This document shows positions 23,661 through 31,627 of a stretch of 64,000 nucleotides of DNA, in pieces; positions within the stretch are counted from its first letter, which is position 1; the number at the start of each line of letters is the position of its first letter. Location of the stretch: NCBI RefSeq assembly GCF_000166195.2, contig NZ_CM001403.1, forward strand, positions 310,001 to 374,000, written 5' to 3'. The DNA is from Mucilaginibacter paludis DSM 18603 (GTDB taxonomy: Bacteria > Bacteroidota > Bacteroidia > Sphingobacteriales > Sphingobacteriaceae). The notes beneath the pieces were generated by a model that ran no database searches, was not told the origin of the DNA, and saw only the letters and a program-made list of their open reading frames with translations. The position numbers and the translations under genes were made by a program.

Positions 23661-23710
23661 AATTTGATCTTCAGTACTTTATGATAAAAATTGGATGAAT
23701 ATAGGGTATT

Positions 23711-23938
23711 CTAAACGTACGCTCTGCATACGTTTAGCTTGGTTACACCCTTCATCGAAGGGGCGCCCTCCAGGGTAAAGTATTATCGGCCGGACTTCAA
23801 TATGGTAGACACGAATTTTAACTCCGGATGAGTTTCTGCGTCGAAAAAACCTGAGCTGACTAAATGTTTGTCATGCTGCGCACTTTCACTCGAAAGAAAT
23901 GTTTTAGCGGCCGTAAGCGTGATATACGCCTTAAAAAA
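23711..23938 (-). pseudogene. YceI-family protein remnant
   Basis: The minus strand reads KAYITLTAAKTFLSSESAQH, DKHLVSSGFFDAETHPELKF, VSTILKSGR, a stop, then YFTLEGAPSMKGVTKLNV. This follows the YceI lipocalin-like order (Q-x-D-x-H-L-x-S-x-x-F-F-D, then P-x-x-F-V-S-T, Y-x-L-x-G, G-V-T-K). The first part of the gene is missing and one in-frame TAA is present. The gene is dead. The rest of 23424-24043 shows no other gene. Confidence 0.75.
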
Positions 23939-24043
23939 ACATCGGTAAGCGTTACGGCAGTTACCTGAAAATACCTGACTTATATAGAATACAATTAAAT
24001 TAGAAAAAGTTCAGTTTTACTGTTGTCGTTACTTGGGCTCGGA

Positions 24044-24931
24044 CTATGGTAAGATATTTTTAAAATAGTTTGTATCCTCATTTTTTCTGTAAGCACCTGG
24101 AGCAACTCCAATAACCTTGCGGAATAATCGACTAAAGTATTGAGCGTCATCAAAACCTATTGATTGCGCAACTTCTTTTACGGATAGTTCAGAGTAACGT
24201 AATAAACGCTGGGCTTCCCGCATAGCTTCCTGTTGAATAAAGTAAGTTACCGCAAACCCTGTTACAGATCTTACGGTGTCATTCAAATGGCTTACGGTAA
24301 TATTCATTCTGTCCGCAAACTCCGACGGTCTTTTCATCAACCTGAAATTCTGACGAAGGATTTGCTTGAATAGCTTTGTAATTTCCACATGTCGGGCCGG
24401 GTGTTTATTCAGTTCCAGTTGCTCATTAGTAAGGTACGCTGATGCCACCTGATAAACGAAAGCTGTTACAATTGAGTGAACAATGGTTTGCCGGAAACGT
24501 TCATTGGGATTATGATATACCGTGTCTAAATGCCCGATAAAAGCAGATAATTCTGCTGATCTTTCCGCCGCCAGCGATATAATCATGACCTCTGACAGGC
24601 ATTGGTCGAGTATATTTTTCAGTTGTTCATCGATAATTAAGGGATCAAATGCGAGAAACCATCCCTGTTTTAATCTGGCTGAAATAATTCGGTGTACTTG
24701 TCCCGGATACGAGAAGAAAATTGTGTGATTACCGAGCCTGATATGTTTGAAATCAACCTCCAGATCCATTTCGCCCTCGTTCAGCAAAACGCAGTAATAA
24801 AAATCGTGGCGGTGTGCTTCGGAAATTTCATAAGAAGGCCCAAATGGTTTTACCGAGCCGAAAGACTTCAAATATACACGGGCAAACCAGTCTTCCATAC
24901 GGTGAACTGGAATTTTTTCTTTTTTACTCAT
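24044..24931 (-). CDS. AraC-family transcriptional regulator
   Basis: A 295-residue regulator: a cupin-like N-terminal ligand domain (about 25-110, with AHRHDFYYCVLLNEGEMDLE and FFSYPGQVHRI) and a C-terminal double helix-turn-helix (about 195-290, RMNITVSHLNDTVRSVTGF and SVKEVAQSIGFDDAQYFSRL ending F-R-K-x-x-G). It sits just downstream of a 4-hydroxybenzoate-hydroxylase-like gene on the same strand. AraC-type PobR activators regulate pobA in some proteobacteria, so control of that neighbour by an aromatic acid is a reasonable guess. A terminator lies between the two genes, so it is probably transcribed separately. Confidence 0.88.
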   Translation of the reverse strand: MSKKEKIPVHRMEDWFARVYLKSFGSVKPFGPSYEISEAHRHDFYYCVLLNEGEMDLEVDFKHIRLGNHTIFFSYPGQVHRIISARLKQGWFLAFDPLIIDEQLKNILDQCLSEVMIISLAAERSAELSAFIGHLDTVYHNPNERFRQTIVHSIVTAFVYQVASAYLTNEQLELNKHPARHVEITKLFKQILRQNFRLMKRPSEFADRMNITVSHLNDTVRSVTGFAVTYFIQQEAMREAQRLLRYSELSVKEVAQSIGFDDAQYFSRLFRKVIGVAPGAYRKNEDTNYFKNILP

Positions 24932-24990
24932 CCGGTTTAAAAGTAGCTTAAAAATCTAACTGAACAAATACTTAAAAACTTGACAAATAT

Positions 24991-25018
24991 AAAGGCGGGT
25001 ATAAACATGCCCGCCTTT
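24991..25018 (-). terminator. Terminator after the PobA-like gene
   Basis: AAAGGCGGG (24991-24999) and CCCGCCTTT (25010-25018) form a perfect 9-bp stem, followed on the minus strand by a TATATTTG sequence that could also be a -7 promoter element for the AraC gene. Confidence 0.75.
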
Positions 25019-25039
25019 GATCGTATCGTAATTCACAGC

Positions 25040-26230
25040 TTAATTCATTCCCTGCTGGTATTCAGTATGCAGGCGTGCAGATGTAGGCGACTCGAACAGA
25101 TTGTTTAAACGTGCACGCGCAGTCATTTGCCTAAATGTACCATGCTGAGCTGGATTACCCGCGTCGTGCATCGTATCTGCCATCCAAACCGCAAAATCCT
25201 GATAGTTCCAGATATGCGGCAAAACCGTTTCCGAATAATTTTCAAGACCGCTACTATCATTTTTTAGGATTCCACTTAAAAGTGCCTGGGCCAGGATATC
25301 CACATCATACAGGCCGAGGTTCATTCCCTTGGCGCTCACCGGCGGCACCATATGGGCTGCATCGCCGACAAGAAACAAATTGCGGTAATGCATAGGTGCA
25401 TACACAACGGAACGGAAAGGCACAAATTCAATGTTGTGAACCTGGGCGTTTGGTACGGTATTATCGGCCAGTCGCAGCCTGATCTCATCCCAGATACGTT
25501 CATCAGGCCAGTCCTTTCGTCCATCGCTCAGTTTACATTGCAAATAATATCTGCTGCGTTGCGGCCCCCGCGGAAGTTGTCCCACAAATCCATGATCACT
25601 TACTGCCATAATCGGGTGCCCAGTCACAGGTGCCTCAACAAGCGCAGCCAGCCAGGCATAACCAAATTCATAACTATACTCGGTCAGCATACCAGCAGGT
25701 ATTGAAGCGCGGCTAATTCCCTTATCAGCATCAGCCCCAATAATATAATCGCAATTGAGTTCGTGTGAACCTTCCGCATCGAAGTAAGTAATTTTCGGAG
25801 ACTGGTTTTCTTCATTAACGATATTGATATCCTTGATATTGAAACGAACATCACCTGACATCACATCGATCAGTTCCCGCAGCAGGTTGTTGACCAGCAT
25901 TTGCTGTGTGCAGAACCTGCTTTGTATACCATGTTCTGCTTCGGCTTTAAATACCCTGGCGACACCATTCATACGGTATTCAATGGTCTGGGCGACCGGG
26001 CCTGCAAGAAGCTTATCAGCCAGGCCCCATTGTTCAAACATGCGAACCGCCCGTGCATCTACAACACCTGCGCGCTGCCGCAGTTCAATATACGCCCGGT
26101 CGCGGCGCTCTAACACAACAACGTTAATGTTTGACTTCTTTAAAAATGTCGCCAGCGTAAGGCCTGTTACTCCTGCCCCGATAATGACAACGCTAATCTC
26201 TTCGCTTGATTTATTTTGATCTGCACTCAT
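25040..26230 (-). CDS. pobA: FAD-dependent aromatic hydroxylase, PobA-like (4-hydroxybenzoate 3-monooxygenase)
   Basis: A 396-residue class A flavin monooxygenase: FAD dinucleotide loop GAGVTGLTLATFL (about 18-30), LERRDRAYIELRQRAGVVD, which matches the PobA pattern R-x-R-A-G-V-L-E, the middle D-G motif YIIGADADKGISR, and the second FAD motif FLVGDAAHMVPPVSAKGMNL (about 284-303). PobA converts 4-hydroxybenzoate to protocatechuate with NADPH and O2. Residues of the aromatic-binding pocket cannot be verified by eye, so the substrate may be a related phenol. No protocatechuate-cleavage genes are nearby. Its downstream neighbour is an AraC regulator. Confidence 0.82.
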   Translation of the reverse strand: MSADQNKSSEEISVVIIGAGVTGLTLATFLKKSNINVVVLERRDRAYIELRQRAGVVDARAVRMFEQWGLADKLLAGPVAQTIEYRMNGVARVFKAEAEHGIQSRFCTQQMLVNNLLRELIDVMSGDVRFNIKDINIVNEENQSPKITYFDAEGSHELNCDYIIGADADKGISRASIPAGMLTEYSYEFGYAWLAALVEAPVTGHPIMAVSDHGFVGQLPRGPQRSRYYLQCKLSDGRKDWPDERIWDEIRLRLADNTVPNAQVHNIEFVPFRSVVYAPMHYRNLFLVGDAAHMVPPVSAKGMNLGLYDVDILAQALLSGILKNDSSGLENYSETVLPHIWNYQDFAVWMADTMHDAGNPAQHGTFRQMTARARLNNLFESPTSARLHTEYQQGMN

Positions 26231-26700
26231 ACTTTTGTTTATTTAGTACCACTAACAATATTGCTTTTTGATTACCGGACAAAGGTCGCCTTATAGGCAT
26301 GGCGATTCTTTAACAGTTCACGGATTTAAGTGGACAAATCGCGGATCAGGAATAATTGCATTAGCTAACAATTACTGTGTAATTAATATCTTATCATAAT
26401 TCATGACAAACAAATTAAGGTTAATTACACGGGAGCACATGTTGCAGGCATTTAACAAAATCGATCAAGAGGGTATCCAAAAAGATAATGAAAACTTATA
26501 CTGGCTGATTTACGCGGGCTGACGCTATCCATTTAAATCATTTGGTCCTTGGTTCGAGGTCAGATCCGTGAACCGATTACCCTATTAAAACATGCAAATC
26601 AGTAATTTACATGGTTCTTTTTGATTGATAACATATTCAGGAAATACGGATATAATAACTTACAGTTATAACGAATGAAGCTAAGGTTGATTAAGCGTTC
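26231..26700. other. Gene-free spacer
   Basis: 470 bp between the PobA-like and winged-helix regulator genes, which are transcribed in the same direction. A 27-codon frame at about 26440-26522 (MLQAFNKIDQEG...) exists but has no supporting signal. No clear promoter or repeat is visible. Confidence 0.5.
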
Positions 26701-27594
26701 TTATGATCTAATCTCAAGCTTATAGCCCTTGCCGCGTATAACTACGATGTTGATATTGGGATCAAATTCCAGTTTTTTTCTAAGTTTTGATATGAACATA
26801 TCTAAACTGCGCCCCACGATAACACCTTCGTCTTCCCATATCTCTTTTTGTAACCTACTTCGCTCTACGGTCTCGTTAGGGGAAGAAGCGAAAATATGCA
26901 ACACACGGGTTGCAGTTCCGGTGAGATCTATGGGCTTTCCATTTATCATGAGCTTACGATTCTTTGCATCGAACAGCATTGAGCCCAAAGTGACTATACC
27001 AGTGTTTTGATTATCAGGTAAAACCCGACGCGGCTTAACAGATCTCAAAAAGATAAAACCAACAAATGCCAATAAAGGCAAAGCGCCTATCAGATATCCA
27101 TTCTTTGCTGTATTTATCCCCGTCGGTTTAAATTTAATATTAATCAGGTAACGTGCCTTGGGTTGCTTTCTTCCTATACAAGCTATAATATCATCTTTTT
27201 TATTTTTAGATATAGCATATCCATAGGCTATGCCGGACTTACCACTGTTCAAAACTGTGACCACATAATCACCTGCGAGCGGATCTTTGGCTAACAAACG
27301 CTGAGTAGTATTCACCAGGGAATCCGCTTGAAAAGTAAGTTCATTTTCAAAGCTTATCTGGTATTCATCGTCGGCTATTTTTTTTACGGGAAGTACCCTT
27401 GATTTACTATCGCCCGACTGTAAGAGCAGTTCATGCCCTATTCTGCGGAGCAAAACCTCCCTTCTTGAAATATCAAAATCGTCGCTATTAGTCATACTAA
27501 AAGCAGCCCAGACCACGGAAAATAAAAAAAGAAGTATCAATCCAAAAAAGAAATACTTGCCTTTCCCGGACAGGAGATTTCGGCTATCAAGCAT
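26701..27594 (-). CDS. Membrane-anchored winged-helix transcriptional regulator
   Basis: A 297-residue protein with two membrane helices (about 13-32 and 166-184) enclosing a ~130-residue extracytoplasmic sensor domain. A cytoplasmic OmpR-type winged helix follows (about 200-297: MLFDAKNRKLMINGKPIDLT, ASSPNETVERSRLQKEIWED, VGRSLDMFISKLRKKLEF, IVVIRGKGYKLEI). It has no receiver domain, so it is a one-component, ToxR/CadC-like sensor with the DNA-binding domain at the C-terminus. The divergent gene at 27717 is a dead sensor-propeller lipoprotein, probably its former partner. The shared spacer holds the TTTACA repeats also found before the BNR gene. Confidence 0.85.
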   Translation of the reverse strand: MLDSRNLLSGKGKYFFFGLILLFLFSVVWAAFSMTNSDDFDISRREVLLRRIGHELLLQSGDSKSRVLPVKKIADDEYQISFENELTFQADSLVNTTQRLLAKDPLAGDYVVTVLNSGKSGIAYGYAISKNKKDDIIACIGRKQPKARYLINIKFKPTGINTAKNGYLIGALPLLAFVGFIFLRSVKPRRVLPDNQNTGIVTLGSMLFDAKNRKLMINGKPIDLTGTATRVLHIFASSPNETVERSRLQKEIWEDEGVIVGRSLDMFISKLRKKLEFDPNINIVVIRGKGYKLEIRS

Positions 27595-27609
27595 CGTGTC
27601 AATTTTTTA

Positions 27610-27636
27610 TTTACAAAGTTTGCATTTTTATTTACA
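27610..27636. promoter_or_regulatory. Candidate operator: phased TTTACA/TTTGCA repeats between divergent genes
   Basis: TTTACA (27610), TTTGCA (27619) and TTTACA (27631) with steps of 9 and 12 bp, the same layout as 22224-22250. It lies 16-42 bp upstream of the winged-helix regulator start and about 80 bp upstream of the dead propeller gene, so it may serve autoregulation and divergent control. Confidence 0.6.
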
Positions 27637-27716
27637 ATCCAAATCCCACGCCCTGAAATATATCGAAGTAATCTCGATAAACTAAACTTGACAGGATTAT
27701 GTAAAATAAAAAAATC

Positions 27717-27990
27717 ATGAAATACATACAATTATATACTTTGTTCCTGGTTCTTGTTTGTGACACTTCCTGCTGACAAAAGCAAACTGAACCACATAAA
27801 GACAATAATCAATTATGATTTCAAACACACGGTCACCTCCTAAGGGCCTAATACAATGGTTCGGAATGTAAAGCAAGATATAAAAGGAAACATTTTGATT
27901 ACTGCATCATGGGGAGTGGTTTTCCCATCCGGGGTATATTTCCAGGCAAATTGCAAACTTTGTTGGCAACTTTTTTTTACAGGATATTTT
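27717..27990 (+). pseudogene. Sensor-propeller lipoprotein remnant (two-component regulator propeller type)
   Basis: The start MKYIQLYTLFLVLVCDTSC is a lipoprotein signal, followed by a stop (TGA), QKQTEPHKDN, another stop, and a frame change. GPNTMVRNVKQDIKGNILIT then ASWGVVF is the first blade of a Reg_prop-type propeller (cf. D-x-x-G-N-x-W/L-x-A-T). The remaining propeller is missing. It is divergent from the intact membrane regulator, with which such propeller proteins are commonly paired. Confidence 0.7.
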
Positions 27991-28063
27991 GTCAACATTT
28001 AATATCAGATACGATTTGACTGATCCTTAATTATTCTTAAACTTTTGCTCATTATAAGTTTTG

Positions 28064-28321
28064 CTAAACGTAATCTTGGTAAAGGTATCGGCTTTGGATT
28101 GCCCTATGTATATTTTGTAGCTGTAAAATTGTTTTTGCATCAGGCTGATGTTTACAAAAAACTAAAAAATCTATATCAGTTTTATTCGGGTGAAAGTCAT
28201 TCATTGGTATTGAACCTGTCAGATAAAATCCCTCAACAAAATCTGGTTTGATACCCTAAATCTTTTCCGCAAACTCAGCAACAATTCTATCTGCAGGGTC
28301 TGGCAGTATATGCGTTTTCAT
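28064..28321 (-). pseudogene. Aminoglycoside-nucleotidyltransferase-like remnant
   Basis: The minus strand reads MKTHILPDPADRIVAEFAEK I, a TAG stop, then GIKPDFVEGFYLTGSIPMND, FHPNKTDIDFLVFC. The GS...D-x-D signature (LTGS then KTDIDF) is that of the ANT(3'')/AadA-like nucleotidyltransferase superfamily. Only about 85 of the ~250 codons remain before the next stop, and there is an internal stop at codon 22. It is non-functional. It gives no evidence of drug resistance. Confidence 0.7.
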
Positions 28322-28356
28322 ACAATAAAGTTACCAAAATTCAAAAATGAATTGCG

Positions 28357-28466
28357 GTTCAATACAAAACGGATTAGTTATTTCTATTCTGCCTCAATCA
28401 TCAAATAGAATGGCTAATCGTTTCAGGTGATCTAACGATTGGTCGTGGGGTGTCGGGTTTGGGTAC
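28357..28466 (-). pseudogene. C-terminal coding remnant, copy iv (frameshifted)
   Basis: Reads VPKPDTPR then, after a frame change, LDHLKRLAILFDD and stop on the minus strand. It is the most diverged member of the four-copy set at 19058, 21324 and 21972. Confidence 0.5.
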
Positions 28467-28513
28467 TTAAAATCGAACAGGAAGGCTGAGAGTAATGTCG
28501 GCCTTTTTTGTTG
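28463..28513 (+). repeat. tRNA-Leu 3'-flank repeat, copy 3
   Basis: GGGTACTTAAAATCGAAC followed by a hairpin AGGAAGGCTGA...GTCGGCCTTTTTTG. It is the distal member of the set beginning at tRNA-Leu and marks the end of the AT-rich plastic region. The following 28514-28792 contains no recognisable gene. Confidence 0.75.
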
Positions 28514-28792
28514 GGAAGATATTAGGACAACATTTACCGACTTATAATACCGTGACGCAATCTCTATTCGCTAAGTTGCACGCAAATAATTAAGGCGATA
28601 CAAATAACGATATAGGTGCACCTTTGATAGAGGTGTTACAGCCTGCTTTTTGGCCGGATAGCCATGCGACTACTTTTTAAAGTTGCACTTTATCATTAAT
28701 ATTACTGAATAATAAGTGAAACCTGCCGTTTGCTAAATGACCGCCAATATTTCCCTACGCTATCTGCTCTTTTGTTTCAAATCAAAAGCAAT

Positions 28793-31624
28793 ATGAAACA
28801 GAAAAAACTTTTAACAATGGCACTTAGCCTATTATTCCCCCTGCTGCTGTCGGCACAAAATCCATTTCTTAAACTAAAGGCCGGCGACTGGTTTAAAATG
28901 CAGGTTATTCTTCGGCCACAGGGAAGTTTGTTAGCGGATGGCCACTCCGTCATCGATCGCGGAGCCGAGGAAATGGATAAAAACCAGTACGACCTCCGCT
29001 TTGTGCTGGTAAAGCATCTTGCAAACGGCAACGAGCAATACCAGGTAACATTGGAGCGGGTGAAATTTAAACGCAGAGGGAATGACGGTACCTGGTATGG
29101 TTATGATTCCTTTTATCCATCCTACCTGCAAGGTAATGGAGATACGCTGTCGCGGCTGATCAGAACGTTAGAAATTGATGCGGCAGGTAAAATTATCAAA
29201 TTTGATCATCAACAACAAACCTATCCACCAATCAACATGAGCGAGATAGGGCCGAAAAAATTTATCCGCTCAACAGTAATCAGTTTCGACCCCTTACCCT
29301 CATTTTTATTCCAAAATATAGTTAGCTATATATCCCGGGAGATCAAAAAAGCAAATATCAGGGCCTTGAACGGAAGCTTCAATGCCGAGTTGAGAAATCT
29401 TATCGGCTGGGGAAATATCCAAAACGATGTGTCTTTACTAACCATTGCCGCTTCTTTTCCTTTACCGCAAAACGTGGTTATTAAAGGCCGCATCCTGAAC
29501 GCTTTTACTACGGGTAATAAACCTGAGATTTATACCGATCAAGGTATCATTAAGATTAATGCCGACGGCACATTTGAAGCAAAAATGCTGGTTACGCAGC
29601 CATCGCCGGTCCTGTTTATTTATGGGCAAAATCCGCTGTGTGCCATAAAGCCTTTTATAAAACCCGGCGATACGCTGATTATAAACGCCGATGCCAAAAA
29701 TTACCAGGATGGCAGCGCAGCGCATGGGGAATCAACTACCAGCCCTTTTTCAGAGAGTGTAAGCTACGCTGGCAGCGGCGCTTCGGATGCGTTGATTGAC
29801 AAGCAATTAACCAATTTATATACAAACCAAATGCAGCCTTTTGCAAACAGGCGGGCTTCGGTGGTACCTGTAGAAGAATTTATGGCCTACCAGGAGAAGG
29901 GCAAAAAGGAATTTAACGCCCTGATGGACGCCAATAAAAACACAGCTTCCAAAACAGCTCTTGAATATTATAATGCCGAATGGATGTACCTGCAGGCTCA
30001 GGCCAAATTATACTTCCTGTTTTTAAAAGAGTATAGGTACTCGCCGCAGTCTGGTGCCGCTTTCGCGGGCTTTCCGGAAAATTACTTTACGGCCATTGAT
30101 GATCTGCCCATCTTAACTGATGATTACGCTAACAGTGATTGGTACAAAAGCTGTGTGGAATGGCTGCACAATTACCGTAGCGCAAGGCTTAGCATCATCA
30201 ACGGTGGCCAGAGCGGCTTTTTGGTTGATCACGCCTCAGCATTGGCATCTTTTAAAGGTTACGCGCTTTATCTTGCCTTATCCAATGTGCTGCGTGAGGC
30301 CCTCCATAAAAGCAGCTGGCAAAACAGCAAAATGATAAAACCTTACTATCTGAATTTTATTAACAATTGCGGCGACAGCGCCCTTACCAAGCCGTTAATT
30401 AAACAATGGGAGCGCCTGCAGGCCTGGGAACCGGGCAAACCCTCGCCGGTAAAAAACACCGTACTTACCAACGGAAAAATGCTTAACCTGGAGCAGTTTA
30501 AAGGCAAAAACATCTGCCTTATTGTAAACTATGCCGCCGGTGAAGACCTGGAACAATACAGGGATTTTATTAAAAAACACGATCCGGCAAAGGTTCAGTT
30601 CGTCATCCTTCAACTCAAAGCCTCGGCGGCTTATACTATTGATAAGTCGTTTCTTAATCTTCCTAACGTAAGCTATTATGAAGTTGACGGATCAAATAAA
30701 AACATGAGCTGGCTGGATATTGAGGGCGGCGAATCAAGTGTATTGTTTTTTGATAAATGGCTCAGGGTAGTTGACGATGTTCTGGATCTGGGCAGTAAGA
30801 TTATCATCAACAGCACCACCAATAAAAAGGAATTCGACATTCACAAGTTGGATAACGCGCTAAAAAAAGCTGAGGCTACGCCCCGTTTTAGCAAAGTACA
30901 GAAGGCAAAATTTTACACCGTATTAGGATGGAGCACATGCTCCATCCTTTTTTCATTCGTGATAGGCTACTTTATCTACCGGAACAGGCTGGCCAAAATA
31001 AAACGGGACATCACCTTGCAAAAACGAATTAAGGAACTGGAGATAAAGGCTATCCGATCACAGATGAATCCGCACTTTATATTCAATTCGCTTAACTCTA
31101 TCCAGTCGCTCATCAATAACGGCCAATACAAGCAGGCCAATATTTACCTGGAAAAATTCGCGGTAATGATGCGCAAAGTGCTCAATAATTCTGAAAAAAC
31201 GCTGGTAGCTTTATCCGAAGAGTTGGATGCCGTTATGCTATATTGCCAGTTAGAGCAACTGCGCTTTGACTTCGCGTTTAAATTGAATGTTGAAAATGGG
31301 CTTAATACCAACCTGATCGAAATCCCGGGAATGCTGATACAACCCCTGGTTGAAAATGCCATAGTGCACGGGCTTGCCCAAAAAGGAAGTAGCGGAAACC
31401 TGGAAATAAATATTTATACCGAAGCCGGTTATCTTAAAGTTGCCGTAACCGATAACGGGCCTGGCTTTAAGGATATGATATTTAGCACGGAAAGCTTTGG
31501 GCTGAAACTGGTGGCCGAGCGCCTGGCTATATTAAAGGCAGATGCCAGCGAAGCTAAAATGACGATAAGCAACCATACCGATAAAACCGGCGTTACCGTA
31601 ACTTTAACACTCCCTGATAATTGA
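28793..31624 (+). CDS. LytS-type sensor histidine kinase with large TlpA/thioredoxin-like exported domain
   Basis: Start ATG 28793 (MKQKKLLTMALSLLFPLLLSAQ, a signal peptide) is preferred over 28730. The 943-residue protein has an exported part of about 680 residues. A beta-rich domain (from about 228, VVIKGRILNAF) precedes a helical stretch, together like the N-terminal part of DUF4369/TlpA-type proteins. A thioredoxin-like segment (about 550-690, TNGKMLNLEQFKGKNICLIV, ending SSVLFFDKWLRVV) lacks the C-x-x-C pair. One membrane helix (about 706-727) leads to a His_kinase domain: phosphoacceptor His761 in MNPHFIFNSLNSIQ, N-box PLVENAIVHG, G-box DNGPGF. The LytTR gene follows after 3 nt. It probably senses an envelope signal. 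Confidence 0.85.
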   Translation: MKQKKLLTMALSLLFPLLLSAQNPFLKLKAGDWFKMQVILRPQGSLLADGHSVIDRGAEEMDKNQYDLRFVLVKHLANGNEQYQVTLERVKFKRRGNDGTWYGYDSFYPSYLQGNGDTLSRLIRTLEIDAAGKIIKFDHQQQTYPPINMSEIGPKKFIRSTVISFDPLPSFLFQNIVSYISREIKKANIRALNGSFNAELRNLIGWGNIQNDVSLLTIAASFPLPQNVVIKGRILNAFTTGNKPEIYTDQGIIKINADGTFEAKMLVTQPSPVLFIYGQNPLCAIKPFIKPGDTLIINADAKNYQDGSAAHGESTTSPFSESVSYAGSGASDALIDKQLTNLYTNQMQPFANRRASVVPVEEFMAYQEKGKKEFNALMDANKNTASKTALEYYNAEWMYLQAQAKLYFLFLKEYRYSPQSGAAFAGFPENYFTAIDDLPILTDDYANSDWYKSCVEWLHNYRSARLSIINGGQSGFLVDHASALASFKGYALYLALSNVLREALHKSSWQNSKMIKPYYLNFINNCGDSALTKPLIKQWERLQAWEPGKPSPVKNTVLTNGKMLNLEQFKGKNICLIVNYAAGEDLEQYRDFIKKHDPAKVQFVILQLKASAAYTIDKSFLNLPNVSYYEVDGSNKNMSWLDIEGGESSVLFFDKWLRVVDDVLDLGSKIIINSTTNKKEFDIHKLDNALKKAEATPRFSKVQKAKFYTVLGWSTCSILFSFVIGYFIYRNRLAKIKRDITLQKRIKELEIKAIRSQMNPHFIFNSLNSIQSLINNGQYKQANIYLEKFAVMMRKVLNNSEKTLVALSEELDAVMLYCQLEQLRFDFAFKLNVENGLNTNLIEIPGMLIQPLVENAIVHGLAQKGSSGNLEINIYTEAGYLKVAVTDNGPGFKDMIFSTESFGLKLVAERLAILKADASEAKMTISNHTDKTGVTVTLTLPDN

Positions 31625-31627
31625 GGC

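Noticed and set aside
26440..26522. 27-codon frame MLQAFNKIDQEG...
   Set aside because: No promoter, no conserved feature, length expected by chance in AT-rich spacer.
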